From: Macrotrachela quadricornifera
Lineage: Eukaryota; Rotifera; Eurotatoria; Philodinida; Philodinidae
Direction of reading: 5' to 3'
DNA length: 64,000 nt
NCBI GenBank assembly: GCA_022393335.1
Contig: JAJEKB010021002.1
Span: 1,070,739-1,134,738 of the forward strand
Below the pieces are notes generated by a model, which worked only from the letters and a program-made list of their open reading frames with translations, was not told the DNA's origin and did no database searches. The translations under genes and the position numbers were made by a program. The stretch's first letter is position 1. The number at the start of each line of letters is the position of its first letter. Shown piece after piece: positions 1-11,439 of the stretch.

Positions 1-700
1 TGTTTTAGATTAATCTGACGTTTAGATGAAAGATAAGCTAAACTGAATTTTTTTTCTTTATTTTTAGATGAACTCGAAAATTTGATTCAACATAAGATGA
101 AATCGAAAATACGAACTAATCTGACATTATTCTTTTTCTTTTAGTTTAGATTGATTTCAAAATTGGATCCAAGGTAGGATAAATTGAACAAATAAACGAA
201 AATACTTGTTCTATTTTAGGTTGAATCAATGGATATCTTACTACCTTTTTTTAGAAAACGTATTCTATTACTCGAGTGTTTTAAAGCGTCGTTTTTACTT
301 CAGACAACCCCGCTTGTTTGATTATTGACGATATTAGATAACAAATGATTAGCAGTGACTCGGTGAACGACTATGTCATTGATATTTTTTTCGTTCTTTA
401 TTGAGTCCGTAGACGTTAATAAAGATTTCGTTGAAAGATAAATCTACGGAACTTAATTGCAGTGTTCCTTCCATCAAAAATCTGAGAAAACACCTTTTTT
501 TTAAGCGCATCATAAATATTTTTGATTTTTAGTGTTCATAGCTCAGAATGTACTCTTTAAAGAGACTCACAAATGAAATACCGCTATGAAGATATGACGA
601 AATACATATCAAGGATTTCGTGAAGCCACCTGTCTAAAGAAATTCAAGAGACAAAACGTGTTCGATTATCAATTTCTTACAGTGCTATTACTGACAATCT
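1..700. other. No gene recognised (3' side of OPT gene)
   Basis: This is AT-rich sequence. I looked on the minus strand for the remaining C-terminal exons of the OPT transporter, which should lie here or beyond the window, and found no OPT-like reading frame. There is nothing else I can name. Confidence 0.5.
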
Positions 701-733
701 TTTAGTTTGTATTAAAAGTTTTTCTATTCTTAC

Positions 734-3700
734 CCATATAGCCATAGTTTGACAGCAACGCACTCTTGCATTGCCAATTCGCAGGATCGTTACACATCTT
801 CGGATTTTCCCGTGTGATATACCATGTGATAGAATGACGGATAAAACTCGAAACAACGGTTGAAACAAGTTGTATAATGAACATGGTGCGAGGGGATATC
901 TTCATATAATGTGCGAACTTGAGGCTGTTCAATAAGGTCAGTGCTCTGGTAAGAATGGCCCATGTGTAAACATAAAACGTGAGACCTGGAAGGAAAAGTT
1001 TGTCACCTTGGAAAAGAAAAGCTGCAATGTGAATGAAAAATTGTTCCATGATGAAGACTATAGAGGTGAGTGCACGCAGTATGCCAACAGGAAGAAGAAA
1101 AAAAGTGGCGAGAGAAATGGCCAAGAACATATAGTACCACGGCATAAGATTACTAATATGACAAACAAGGCATGCGGCCACGAATGCAACGACAAAAAAT
1201 AAGCCATACAGCCATTCAGATAGTTCACTGTAAGAAGCCATTATTCGACAGTGAACATCGTTTTGACGTCGTTTCAAACTCATTCGCGAATAAATGATCA
1301 GATCTCGTCCGTGAAAAAATAATGTATGGACGATAAGTGCTGCTACTGCAGAAAAATAAACAACAAGTGTCACTATGAAGCCGACCGTAAAACGAAACCC
1401 TCCATTTTGGTAATCATTTAAGTTTCCATTCACATCGAATGGCGCACATGAGAACATTCGTAACTGTTTAAAGTCTCCTGCATTACTGTAATATACAATG
1501 GGTACAATTAACCATGCTACTAGGACAAATCCAACAGCAATATTTGCTAGAGCCCAACGAGGAGCAACAATAGAACTAGCAAGTCCACCAGGGGAAGATG
1601 AAATAAGACGCCAATTTAGTTTCAAAGCTAGTATAGCTAGAGCAGCAGATCCGCCTATTTGAGACAATAACACGTTATCCTTATTGATCATACATAGCCA
1701 ATTAAATGAGCTTAGTACGGGCATGATAAAATCAGGAAACCATTGATAAATGCCCATACCAATTATGATTGTAAAAATAAATCGACGGCGAGTAAAATGT
1801 AACCATTTTGGAGCAAAAGTCGACTCGTTCTCATGTAAGGTGCGTAAAAAAGCAAGATTTGGCAAGTTTTCAGGCCAGATCATTTCAGTCGGCCATACGA
1901 GAAAGCGTCGACAAATACCTTAAGGAGAACAACAAACGGTTAATATGAATTATGTGACTCGTATATAGTTAGACGTCTGATTGAGTGGTTTATATATCAA
2001 CCTTAACTATCATCTCTTATGGAGAAAACTCTGTCTTCTATCACTTCCATTAAGCAACTCGACTATTATTTTGTCGCTGGTACACTTAGGTACAATTAAA
2101 ACACGTGTAAATGATGATATACTGTTCCTTTTCACTTATCGAATTGGATAATTATGAAACTTGAACATTTAAGACAGAGCTCTACATGGGTATATTCTTT
2201 TAATTTGCTCCACGACACTAATAACAGAAATTCTTTTCATATGGTTTTATGTCATATCAGATATTGGCTTTTACGATGATAGTTTAAGTCGAAAAAAAGG
2301 TATTAAATGTATTTATACTGTGCATATTGTCTTTGAACATTCTTAGATACATGAAGTCAGTAATGAACAAATATCTAATACTTGTATCATCGATATAACC
2401 CGTCCCTGATATAAATCTTATTTAAAAAAATGGAGTATAATTGTTGAGGATGCATGTTAAGACGGATGAAACTTATCGAATATTTTCGCTTGTTTTTAAG
2501 TTAAACATATGATCAAAGAGTACATTGTTTGCAGCTTTATAATTCTCTCTTTTACTATTTGAAACGAATAGAAGAGATATCGAAGGAAACCAATTGTTTT
2601 TCTTTTTGAACTTACAATGAGAAAGTTCAGGCATAGATGTAGTGTCGCAAAAATGGATGTCAGTGAAGTTCAAAATGGTTTTTAAACGAAAGATTCACGA
2701 CGAAATATATTTAGGTGTTCAAGCCTTTTTGACTCCATCTTTTGGCTATAACTAAACTCTGATGATGTATGAAAAAGCTGAAAAGGATTCATTTCGATAG
2801 GCCATTGTTTCCGACTTATGGCCGTTTTAATGGATTTTCGATCTGAAATTTTGTCCATAGATAGGTATCATCGTCACTAGAATCTCCTAAAAATTTCATC
2901 CTAAACAAATGTTTCCGTCTCGCAATAATCGTGTACTTTATCAATCATTCGTAAAAAACACTAATTTACCTTGAACATGCATTATCTCCTGAAAGAACCA
3001 TTCATTTGGGTTGAGATTTTTAGAAGATTCTAGTGATAATAAGACCTATCTATGGACAAAACTTCAGGTCGAAAATGTCATTCAAAGTTTTGCGAAATAC
3101 TTTGGAGCATAACGAAAATTCAGTAAAACGGTCATAAGTTGAAAACAACGACCTATGGAAATGATTTCTTTCAGCTTTTTCATACCTCACCAAGATCTAA
3201 TTTTAGATAAAAGATGGAGTTAAAATGGCTTCAACACCTAAAAAGGTTCTTTCGTCAGTTTTAAATGTTTCTTCCAAACAAAAATGTTTAGCTTTTCCTT
3301 GTATGAGTATCAGGAAAAACGTTACTCTTGTGTTTTCAAGATGAATATTTTTTCACCTGCTAGACTATAACCAAGTAGTTCAGCTGATAGAACACATACT
3401 ATGCCGGCGCCATAACTGAGCGGTATTTCGGCTAATACTGTTGCACTTGTAACTAATTCACATGAAGGATAAACATCAGATGCAATAAATGCCATAGTAT
3501 ATATTAGTGCATGTTCTTTTTGAGAAAATCGACCTGGATTGAATGTAAATGAGAAATTTTGTAGCCATGGTATGTTAAAGCGCCGACGAGGTAAACAATA
3601 TTCTAGAATTTTGCCAAATGGATAGGCAAGAAGAAGTATGATTATTGCAGAAAAAAAATAAAACTTCGTTCGATAAAAAAAATATTGTTCGACAGACGCG

Positions 3701-3864
3701 CATATGCCAATACTGATCAAACCGAGAAACCAGCTGCGAAATGTACTACATGGCAAAGAAGGATCATCGTTGTTTGAGACGATCCCTTGTGTTTCTTCGA
3801 AGGAAGATTGCTCACCATCTATGTAATCGTGTGCTAACTGCTGCATCGTTATCTTCTTTTCCAT
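734..3864 (-). CDS. OPT-family oligopeptide transporter, partial (two exons)
   Basis: Multi-pass membrane transporter of the OPT (small oligopeptide, ISP4-like) family, proton-coupled importers of small peptides. Exon 1 (3864-3357) carries the family start DDPSLPCSTFRSWFLGL and the NPG..S.KEH motif. Exon 2 (1918-734) continues with RRFLVWPTEMIWPENL, the OPT hallmark region, and later HYMKISPRTMFIIQL. Both junctions are phase 1: donor G|GTGAAA, acceptor TTAAG|GT. Exon 2 ends at a good donor (GG|GTAAGA), so further exons are expected; the usual last ~200-250 residues are missing from the window, so the gene is either cut by the window edge or truncated. OPT genes are known mainly from fungi, plants and prokaryotes and are unusual in animals, so horizontal origin is likely (inference). 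The 1.4-kb intron holds a foldback MITE. Confidence 0.85.
2697..3255. mobile_element. Foldback MITE in the OPT intron
   Basis: Imperfect inverted repeat with arms near 2709-2911 and 3000-3246. Both arms read TTAGGTGTT, then ACTCCATCTTTT, GTATGAAAAAGCTGAAA, TTTTGTCCATAGATAGGT and CACTAGAATCT in the same order on opposite strands. The outer flank GACGAA is also mirrored. No coding capacity was seen. It accounts for most of the unusual length of this intron. Confidence 0.75.
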
Positions 3865-3869
3865 TCTTC

Positions 3870-4320
3870 TTAAACAAAACAGTGATTGTCCTTGATTGAT
3901 ATAAAATTGTTTTCAAATCGTGCATATACGACTGTGCCTTCATTAAAAGGAAAAAGGGATATAGCCTAGAAAATTAAACCTTCATACGCATAGTAATAAT
4001 CATAATATACTGATATACACATAAGCAATAAAATCACGAAGCCACGTGAAATATCCACTTGTATGCTTATCACAAGGAATCATTGAAGCATGAAGCCGTA
4101 TAAACACGATTAAATCGATACAGTGCTGTAGGCGAAATATTTGTCTCTTCCGTTCTTCATTATTTCGATGAATAATATTTCGTGAAGGATATAAAAATGA
4201 AGAGAGCAATGTTGTACATACGTTTTATTTGGTATAGATATATAAGGTTTGCATATATATCGTTGGATAATTAGTATATTTTACGTGATCGTTTAGTTAC
4301 ATATTTCTTTCGACCGCGTA
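3870..4320. other. Intergenic spacer between divergent genes
   Basis: AT-rich spacer between the OPT start (minus, 3864) and the start of the membrane-protein gene (plus, 4322). It probably holds both promoters. A minus-strand 69-codon ORF at 4000-4209 has no recognisable features. Confidence 0.4.
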
Positions 4321-4321
4321 A

Positions 4322-7300
4322 ATGTATGCGCATAAAAAATCCATCGCCTCGAATCCGTCCATCTTTTCAGCTATCTTTGCGTATGTCTGTTTCATAGTTC
4401 CCATTGTTCTTGTCTGTCTACGTATGATATTCTTTTTCTAGCAATAGTATTTTCGCAATTGTAATTGGACAAGGTGGAATTATTGTGGTGATAGTGGTTT
4501 TGGCACTCATTCCTCTCTACGTAAAATCTCCTGAATTTCCAGGAGACTTTCAAACAGGTAGAATTAACAAAATATTGATATCTTTTTCGTGTAGTCCTTA
4601 CATGTAGAAATTTTTCAAGGTAAAAACGTTCAAAATCATTGAAAAGACTATGTTTTTTGTCAAATAGTTTACTATTGTTTCATAAAGTGAATCAGTCTAT
4701 CCACGTTTTTCATCGAAAGTTGATTAAATATAATTTTTCTCACAGTCTTGTGTGACCCGTGAAACTTTTCTTTCATCAGAGTATTATTAAACCTGTTATT
4801 CTAACAACAATACATGGTGAGTTTTTCCATAAAAAAACAAGGTTAGTTAGGAAGCTTCTCCAAGTGGTGGAAAGCTTTTAAAGTGATATTTTTCCCGTAT
4901 AAGGGACCTAATAAGACTAGAAAAGCCCAAAAGAATATAGGCTCATATAACTTCTTCCTCGAGCTATAGCCATTTTACTCGATGCAGATCTATAGAACGA
5001 TTATTCACAAAAATATGTAATAAATAGGTTTTGACTTTAAATTTGCCCATTTGTGGCTCTCATCATCCTCAGTATACGCTAAAAGCTTCAACATAATTGA
5101 ACGTATCTTTCTAGAAATACCGAATATAGACGGGAACCGTTTTTTCTGAGCACCATGTGAAATGCGGGTATTCGTTACAAATCCGTTATCTCGAGAAAAA
5201 CACATTTGTTTTTATTGAAATTTTTAGCGTATGCTAAGGATAATTTCAAGTCAAAAATCTTCTCATTACGTAAATCTAGTAGAACGACTATAACTTCTGA
5301 TGGAAGGCATATATACGCTTATCCTTTTGTGCTTTTTCTAGTCTTACTAGGTCACGCATACGGGAAAAATATCACTTCAAAAGCTTTTCACTACTTGTAG
5401 AGTTCTCTTTAAGTTTAAACGAGAAGAAGCTTTCAGAAATATTGATTTTCAAAAATCAAAAGCATTTTAATATCTTTTCGCCTGGTGAAAAAGGTTTGAA
5501 ATGATGGAAAATATGAAAGACACAAAGAATGGGTGAGCTTTTTTCTGAATGCTTGGAAGTAAGAGACTAATCAATATTCACAATAATTAAACTTGTAGAA
5601 GGGCGAAATCTATTGATGCTTTTTTGCGGTCATACGCCGGGCGATGGACAAATTCGGTCCCCCGTTCGTTCAAAGCAAATTCTAGTCCATCTGCCCGTGC
5701 TCCATGTCTTGAACTTCGGTACTTACTCGTCTTGGACCGCCCACATGTCAATTAAAACCCATGGCCCGTCGTCTCATCCGCCTGTATTCATTGGACCTTG
5801 CGAGCACTACAGGGCGTTATTCCTGCAAATAGAATAATATGATTTAAATAGTAATGAAGGATAGTATATCAGGGTTTATCAAATAAACCCGAAAAAGGAC
5901 AGCATTCCGTACGCATATTATACCTAACAGTACAATTCTATTTCCATTTTTAACGAAATATTTTTTTGTTGTAAAAAAATTCAAAAAGAATGTATCTAAT
6001 TCATCACAAATTAAGATGCTCTCAATGAATTTTAGAATTATATTCACAATTATGGACAATAAAATAATTAAGACAAAGTGAATGAAGTTGACCGATTACG
6101 AACTATTAATTTAAAAACTTTGAAAAAAAGTATTTAGACCTGTGACAATTTCGTATTTGTTTGATCAAGTCTTTTAGCAAGCACTAAGTCAAGAATTGAG
6201 TCTCATGAAGAATTCTTTTCTAAATGAAATTGATGACCAGTTCTTCAAAACTAGTTAGAACTAAACATCATTTTTAAGTGATTTCATAGAACTGATTACT
6301 GGTTTCATTTCTTTTTAAAAGAAGGACTAATGAATCAGAGATGTGCGGGACCCACCTTGTGAGGTTTGCTGACCCCATCCCGCCCGTCTCCGTAGATAAT
6401 TTCGTTTATCTCCTCTCCGCATCGCCCCGTCTGTATTGAGCCAGAATATTTCGGCTAATAATCGACTTTTTCTTTAGTAGTTTATTCTACATAAATAATT
6501 TATCATAACAATGTGTTTATCACAAGTAAAAATGTAAGACAATGTTCTAGTTCACGTTTTTAAATTAGCAGCAGCAGATCAAACCAGTATCATATCGTTC
6601 ACCAATGATGGATTAAGGTTACTCCTCCTTTCAGATGTCATAACACCAGCTAAACTGAATTCACGCTCGACTGCACATAAAGAAGTAGGAATACAAAATA
6701 CCTTTTTTGCCAATTTGAATAAATTTGGCAATAAACTTGCCTATTCTTCCCAAAAAATAAGGGGATTATCATTTTCATCACTGAAGTATGCCCATTTTGT
6801 TAACTTCATTTGTAAATATGTTTCTAATTCACGACAAGCATGAGTCGAACTCGTTATATTTTTATTCGATTCTGAACAGTTAAAAATAATACAATAGCTT
6901 CAAATCGAATTTCTAAAATTCAAAAAAAAAAAATCATTTTTTCTTGATTAATTACATTCATCAACAGTCGAGTTTCACAAAGAAAAAATAAGTAATGAAA
7001 AAGACAAAGAATGAACCAGTTTCATTGTGATAGGTCCAGAACGGGCAATCAATCGATGTATTTGAAATCACACGCATAAAATAACAATATCTGCCAATTA
7101 TTTTCAACGATCCTCTATTGTGTCTCGAAAAAATTCTTTACCCATCCGAACCCATGAGAAATTATACCTGCTCGTTCGAGGATACGATTCTTTTAGCCCG
7201 AATTGCATCCATCCCAACCCGTCCACTCGCCGCCACGTGGTCTCGCGAGCCCCACGGGTCAAAAACCGCGATCCGCACATCGCTGTAATGAACCATTTCA

Positions 7301-9965
7301 GATGCTGCAGAAGAACTGAAGACCAATTCTTTTAGAAAAGTATTATTCATGAGACTTAGTTCTTGACCTAGTTATTCGTAAAAGACCTGACCAAATAAAT
7401 ACGACAGTGCCACAGGTCTAGATGCGTTTTCGTTTTCTTTTAAAAAGATCTTAAACTAAAAGTTCCGAATAGATCAATCACACTCACTCTATCTTAATTA
7501 TTTAATTGTCCATAATTATGAATATGATTGTTAAGTTGATTTAGAGCACCTTAATATGTGACCAATAAGAACCTACCGTTTACTTTGAAAGATAATCAAA
7601 TTAAAGAATTTAATTTTTTAGTTTGAATGTATTCTCTGAATCAAGTTATAAAGATGTTCCAAAAGATAAAAGTACTCAGTTCTACTCCTTCTTTGAAACA
7701 CGTATGAATCGAAATTCTAGACAACATTACTTTAAAGAATATTTATCAAACATTTCTTTTGCGTCAATAGAAAGTTTACCACTTGATCATGATAAAAAAC
7801 TCTTTGTTATACAGAAGACAATTTGAGTACAAATAAAAAAGTTCCAATCAGTTAATATGATTTTTGTCATGTTTGGTCAACAAAACATTTTTCAGTATCT
7901 TATGGTCTTATTTGTTATTTTGAAATTTCTAATCTAAGATATATTATTTCAAAATCAATTCATATGCGATAGAAAAGAAAGAAAGAAAGCACTTGCTGAG
8001 ATTAATGCTTTCCAATATTTCTAGACAATCGTTCATACTACAAAAGAAAATGCACCCTCGAACGCTGCGCAAATTCTTCCCGCTGCGTCACAGCATGCTA
8101 GAAATTCTCTCATTTCATCTTAAAATAAAGAACTATTGACTGTTTCGATCTCAATTAGTTAAACTTCAAATGGGAAGAAATAGAAGAGACTGCATCATCG
8201 TCTAAGAGTCAGACTATCTGTAGAAATGTAATATGAAGCAAAGCTATAGGTACTTCGCATCTGGAAGATCATGATTAATCAGTCTATTTTCTTTCTATAG
8301 TTTACGAAATCACCAATTTAACATTCACATTCGATGATAATGGAACATTAGTACCTGTGACAGCTTCGTCACAGTTGACTCCTACACAAGCTATGATCGA
8401 CTCAGTGGAAGCAGAGGCATGTTGACAAACATTTGATCTTTTTTCCATATTGACAATATTAAGTATCCTCTTTCTAGCTCAATCGGCGTTCAAACCCGTC
8501 TAATATTTTTATAAAGCTCATTCAATTAGCATTGGATATTTCAAATTCTTTAACACGTAAACGAGCTGTTAGCGCAGTTCAAAACCGTAGAGCTGGACCT
8601 ATCATACAGGCAAATTTGCAAAGTGGCGTAGGTCTGAAAAGGGTTGCAACTCGTCGTCGTCGACAAACAGAGCAAAACACGATATGTGGCTCTGCGTGTA
8701 TTCCTTCTATTCGTCAACTACTTGATGAAACAATTAGTTCTGGCTTCACTTTCAATTTTTTTCTGCAATACCGTCAAGGCTGCAGTATTTCTGTCTATGG
8801 TCAAACAACGGTACCTGCACGTTTGATCAGCTACAATACTTTCATCAAAATTACTTTTCGTAAGTAGTTTTTTTTTCATATTACTCTTCCGTTCTATGTT
8901 GCATGAGATAATCGAGAAATGTTGATCACTTGAAATCAATGAGCTTTCTGTACTGAACAGTCAACTTACGTCCTATTTTGCAGTGCTGCGTTATACATTA
9001 TTTTAACACTACTCTAAGTTAGATTAAATTTCAAGCATAATAATTACGGATGAATGAAACATTCAAAATATTTTGCAGTTATGTCAAACAAAATTTGTGA
9101 TAAAAATATACGTATAATGATAATACTTTGAGCCTAGTTAAATCTCCGTGTAAAAGCACTTTTTTTTTAGATAACTATTTAAAAAAGCACATGTAGATCG
9201 TTAAATACAGTCTAAATGAAGCATCTAAATAGTATTTACTATAAATCTGAGCTGACTATGATGAAAAGAGAATTCCCTTCCACACAAGAATTATATGAAA
9301 TAAGATTCGAATAAACTCAATACAGAGAAAACTATAAGTCAGTTAGATTAAGTTTATTATAAAAAGATACTTCAAGATAAGAGTATAACTGTATAATAAA
9401 AGAATAAGAACTGCAAGCACTCATGTAAACTGCTGAAAATAAAACAATGAGAATTGACAGATGTTGTCGTTTGTTCGTTATTTGATACACTGAAAAGAAC
9501 TGTTCTAGTTTGAAAGGAATGATGATCATATTTTTGTACAAATATAAATGTTTATTTTTTTAGAAAATTTTGCGAATATAAAAACGGTTACGGATCCATG
9601 TGGAACTGGTAAGTGAACACACATTCAATAAATTTCTGACTTTTACTTGAGTTTTTTTTTTAATTATATAGACGTCATAGGAACGGTTACATCAACTACC
9701 ACAACATTTATACTAACCAATCTAACAGATACATCAACTACTACGACATCTACATCGACAAGCACATTATCTACATNNNNNNNNNNCATCAACTACTACG
9801 ACATCTACATCGACAAGCACATTATCTACATCAGCTACTACGACATCTACATCGACAAGCACATTATCTACATCAACTACCACAACATTGATATCAACCA
9901 ATCTAACAAATACAACATCTACATCGACAAGCGCAACATCTACAGGGACAAGCCTTTTAGGGTGA
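4322..9965 (+). CDS. Single-pass membrane protein with Thr/Ser-rich (mucin-like) C-terminus, six exons
   Basis: Proposed exons: 4322-4380, 4442-4557, 8301-8420, 8530-8859, 9564-9608, 9672-9965; all junction phases agree (2,1,1,1,1). The first two exons encode a short N-terminal cytoplasmic part and one hydrophobic segment (IIVVIVVLALIPLYV), suggesting a type II membrane protein. The third and fourth encode a globular ectodomain with basic RRRR and two close cysteines (CGSAC). The fifth has TDPCGT. The last exon is almost all Thr/Ser (STTTTSTSTSTLST repeats), likely heavily O-glycosylated. I do not recognise the family. A 10-N gap at 9777-9786 lies inside the repeats, so length and frame after it are uncertain; the T/S frame ends at a TGA at 9963. 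The donor of exon 3 (CAT|GTTGAC) is weak. The 3.7-kb intron 2 is filled with transposons. The assignment of exons 1-2 to the rest is inference. Confidence 0.55.
4850..5430. mobile_element. Foldback MITE in intron 2
   Basis: Inverted repeat with arms about 4851-5095 and 5208-5430. Shared segments in order include GGAAGCTTCT, GTGATATTTTTCCCGTAT, AAGACTAGAAAA and GCATACGCTAAAA (TATACGCTAAAAGCTTCAA on the left arm). No transposase was seen. ORFs at 5005-5205 and 5206-5400 are products of this repeat. Confidence 0.75.
5600..5840. repeat. C-rich repeat-derived segment
   Basis: A locally GC-rich stretch, rich in CCCGT/CCGCC words on the plus strand, in otherwise AT-rich DNA. Similar C-rich patches occur at 6340-6440 and 7130-7290 around the hAT remnant. 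It probably represents the end of a decayed DNA transposon. Not identified further. Confidence 0.35.
5990..7568. mobile_element. Long-TIR foldback element with nested hAT remnant
   Basis: Large inverted repeat: left arm about 5990-6310, right arm about 7310-7568. Matching pieces include AATTATGGACAAT with AATAATTAAGA, AGACCTGTG, and AGTCTCATGAA in the same order on opposite strands. The centre (about 6330-7290) holds a hAT transposase fragment and C-rich patches, suggesting a hAT-derived sequence nested in, or mobilised by, the foldback unit. Confidence 0.7.
6560..6962 (-). pseudogene. hAT transposase C-terminal dimerisation domain, remnant
   Basis: The minus strand encodes a typical hAT C-terminal region: ACRELETYLQM, NPLIFWEE, then LFKLAKKVFCIPTSLCAVE and REFSLAGVMTSERRSNLNP, ending NDMILV and a stop. 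One in-frame TAG follows NPLIFWEE, and the catalytic N-terminal part is absent, so it is dead. The stretch may begin at a splice acceptor near 6940. In hAT transposases this domain mediates dimerisation. Confidence 0.85.
7620..7826 (+). other. Unrecognised short reading frame in intron 2
   Basis: An open frame preceded by an acceptor-like AATTTTTTAG and ending in TGA at 7824 encodes about 67 residues (contains YFKEYLSNISFASIESLPLDHD). It could be a relic exon of a mobile element or an alternative exon of the host gene. It does not fit the phases of the main gene model well. No family recognised. Confidence 0.25.
9777..9786. other. Short assembly gap (10 N)
   Basis: Ten Ns within the Thr/Ser-coding tandem repeats. 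The sequences on either side are near-identical repeats, so the gap is probably a repeat-collapse placeholder and its length is not reliable. Confidence 0.95.
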
Positions 9966-10880
9966 AATTAGACTGTTAGACTATCACACTGACTACTATC
10001 AATAACTTTTATATACAATGACAAGTGAACACTATACATTTCAGCGTATTTGTCGATGAGAAAGACATTTTCTCAATTTTTTTATGTCACAAATTCTAGT
10101 TAATTTTTCTTATGTCATAGATAGATTTTCAGTTTTTAAAGTAGTTTTTAGAAACATTTTTTCTCACAAAACAATAGATATTGTATTGAGCTTATTGATT
10201 ATTACTATAGTTCCAGGAATTTTCTCATAGTCTTCAAACTTTGGAGCAGTTTATCAGTGATGAAAGAATTGCATACGATAATGATGCTCACTATTCGACA
10301 TGAGTTTACTATTAAAAGATTTATTGCAAATCATTATCAAGACTATTATGGTCACAAATAAAGAATTGTCTCACAAGTGACGTTGAGCGAATGTAATGCT
10401 AAAACCAGTAATATCCGTCATTTTTTATGACTTTTCAGATCATTATTATGTTGTGAAAAGGTACTATTGGTCCTGATTCTGCTGTAATAAATATTTAAAA
10501 TCATACATCAAAAGTTGTCAATTAAAAATATCTTATTGGTAACATCGAATTCTATCTGTTCTCATAACGTTTGGATGAATAGAATGTGCGAAGTAAAAGA
10601 AATCAGGTTGATGCTTGTCAAATGGTCTTACCCTTAACATATTCGACCCGATTCATTTTTCTTAGAAAATTTTTTCGAGATATTCTTTTTCATGAACAGT
10701 TAATTTCTAATAAATGCACATGATGATGTTTTCAATATCTTCTACTGATTATCTATCGTTCTCTTCTTTATATCACAACATAATAAGTCATTTTTTTCGG
10801 ACCAACTGAATAATCGCTCAACATTATTTTTTCGTTCTTTTTCATATTATACGAAGCATATGCAAAAAACAAAATGAAGG
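9966..10880. other. No gene recognised
   Basis: AT-rich intergenic sequence downstream of the membrane-protein gene. I saw no convincing reading frame, repeat structure or RNA gene. Confidence 0.4.
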
Positions 10881-11331
10881 AAGTTTAAAACGTTTTTCTC
10901 TCTATTGTCTTCCACATAAATACGACCGAAATTTTGGAACAGTTCACAAGTCGTTTGAAGAAACCGATAGAGAAGATAGTGCTAGCTCACTTAGTGAAGT
11001 GAGTTCTCTCGATGAGAATTTTGATAGAATGCACCTTGAATCTGACAGTTCTGACGAAGATGTTACTTATAACAAGAAAAGTTACATAGAAAGCAAAGGA
11101 AACATTCTACACTTTCGTGAAAGCCTTGTCCATTCTTCACTGCTTGGCATGCCAATCGAAAAACTGAAACCTGGTTTAATACAGCAATTAACAAGTCATT
11201 CGAAGAGAAGGACCCAACAGTCAAGAACAGCGACCAACGCGGCAGCAAAGAAAATAAAAACCTTTTGTTCTGACAGTGATCAATTTTTTTGTCTTGAATG
11301 TTTTAATATTAAGTATTATGCTATAGAATAA
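10880..11331 (+). pseudogene. Unrecognised acidic/zinc-tail fragment, probably transposon-derived
   Basis: A plus-strand open frame runs from about 10880 to the TAA at 11329. It has an acidic serine-rich stretch (EDSASSLSEVSSLDE, SDSSDED), then a basic part (SKRRTQQSRTATNAAAKKIKT) and a tail FCSDSDQFFCLECF that resembles a degraded CxxC...CxxC zinc-binding end, as found at the C-terminus of piggyBac-like transposases. The assignment is weak. It lies just before the MULE remnant and may be a relic of another element. Confidence 0.3.
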
Positions 11332-11439
11332 AACACTCAAATGAAGTGCTGAAGTTGGAATATAAGACATCTTATGTTTAACCTTTTGCCAAAGAAACAA
11401 CTAAAGGAAAATGCTTTTATATACAATTTTTCGTTAAAC

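Noticed and set aside
1008..1202. Plus-strand ORF of 64 codons
   Set aside because: It is the antisense shadow of the OPT transporter exon and has low-complexity Lys-rich content.
5613..5837. Plus-strand 74-codon ORF
   Set aside because: It lies in a C-rich repeat patch resembling others around the hAT relic; no domain or splice context.
7120..7350. Overlapping ORFs on both strands
   Set aside because: Both come from a GC-rich repeat segment next to the hAT remnant; GC-rich DNA has fewer random stops.
8411..8416. GC-AG donor (GAG|GCATGT) for exon 3 of the membrane-protein gene
   Set aside because: It fits the donor consensus but gives the wrong phase for the next exon; the weaker GTTGAC donor keeps the frame.
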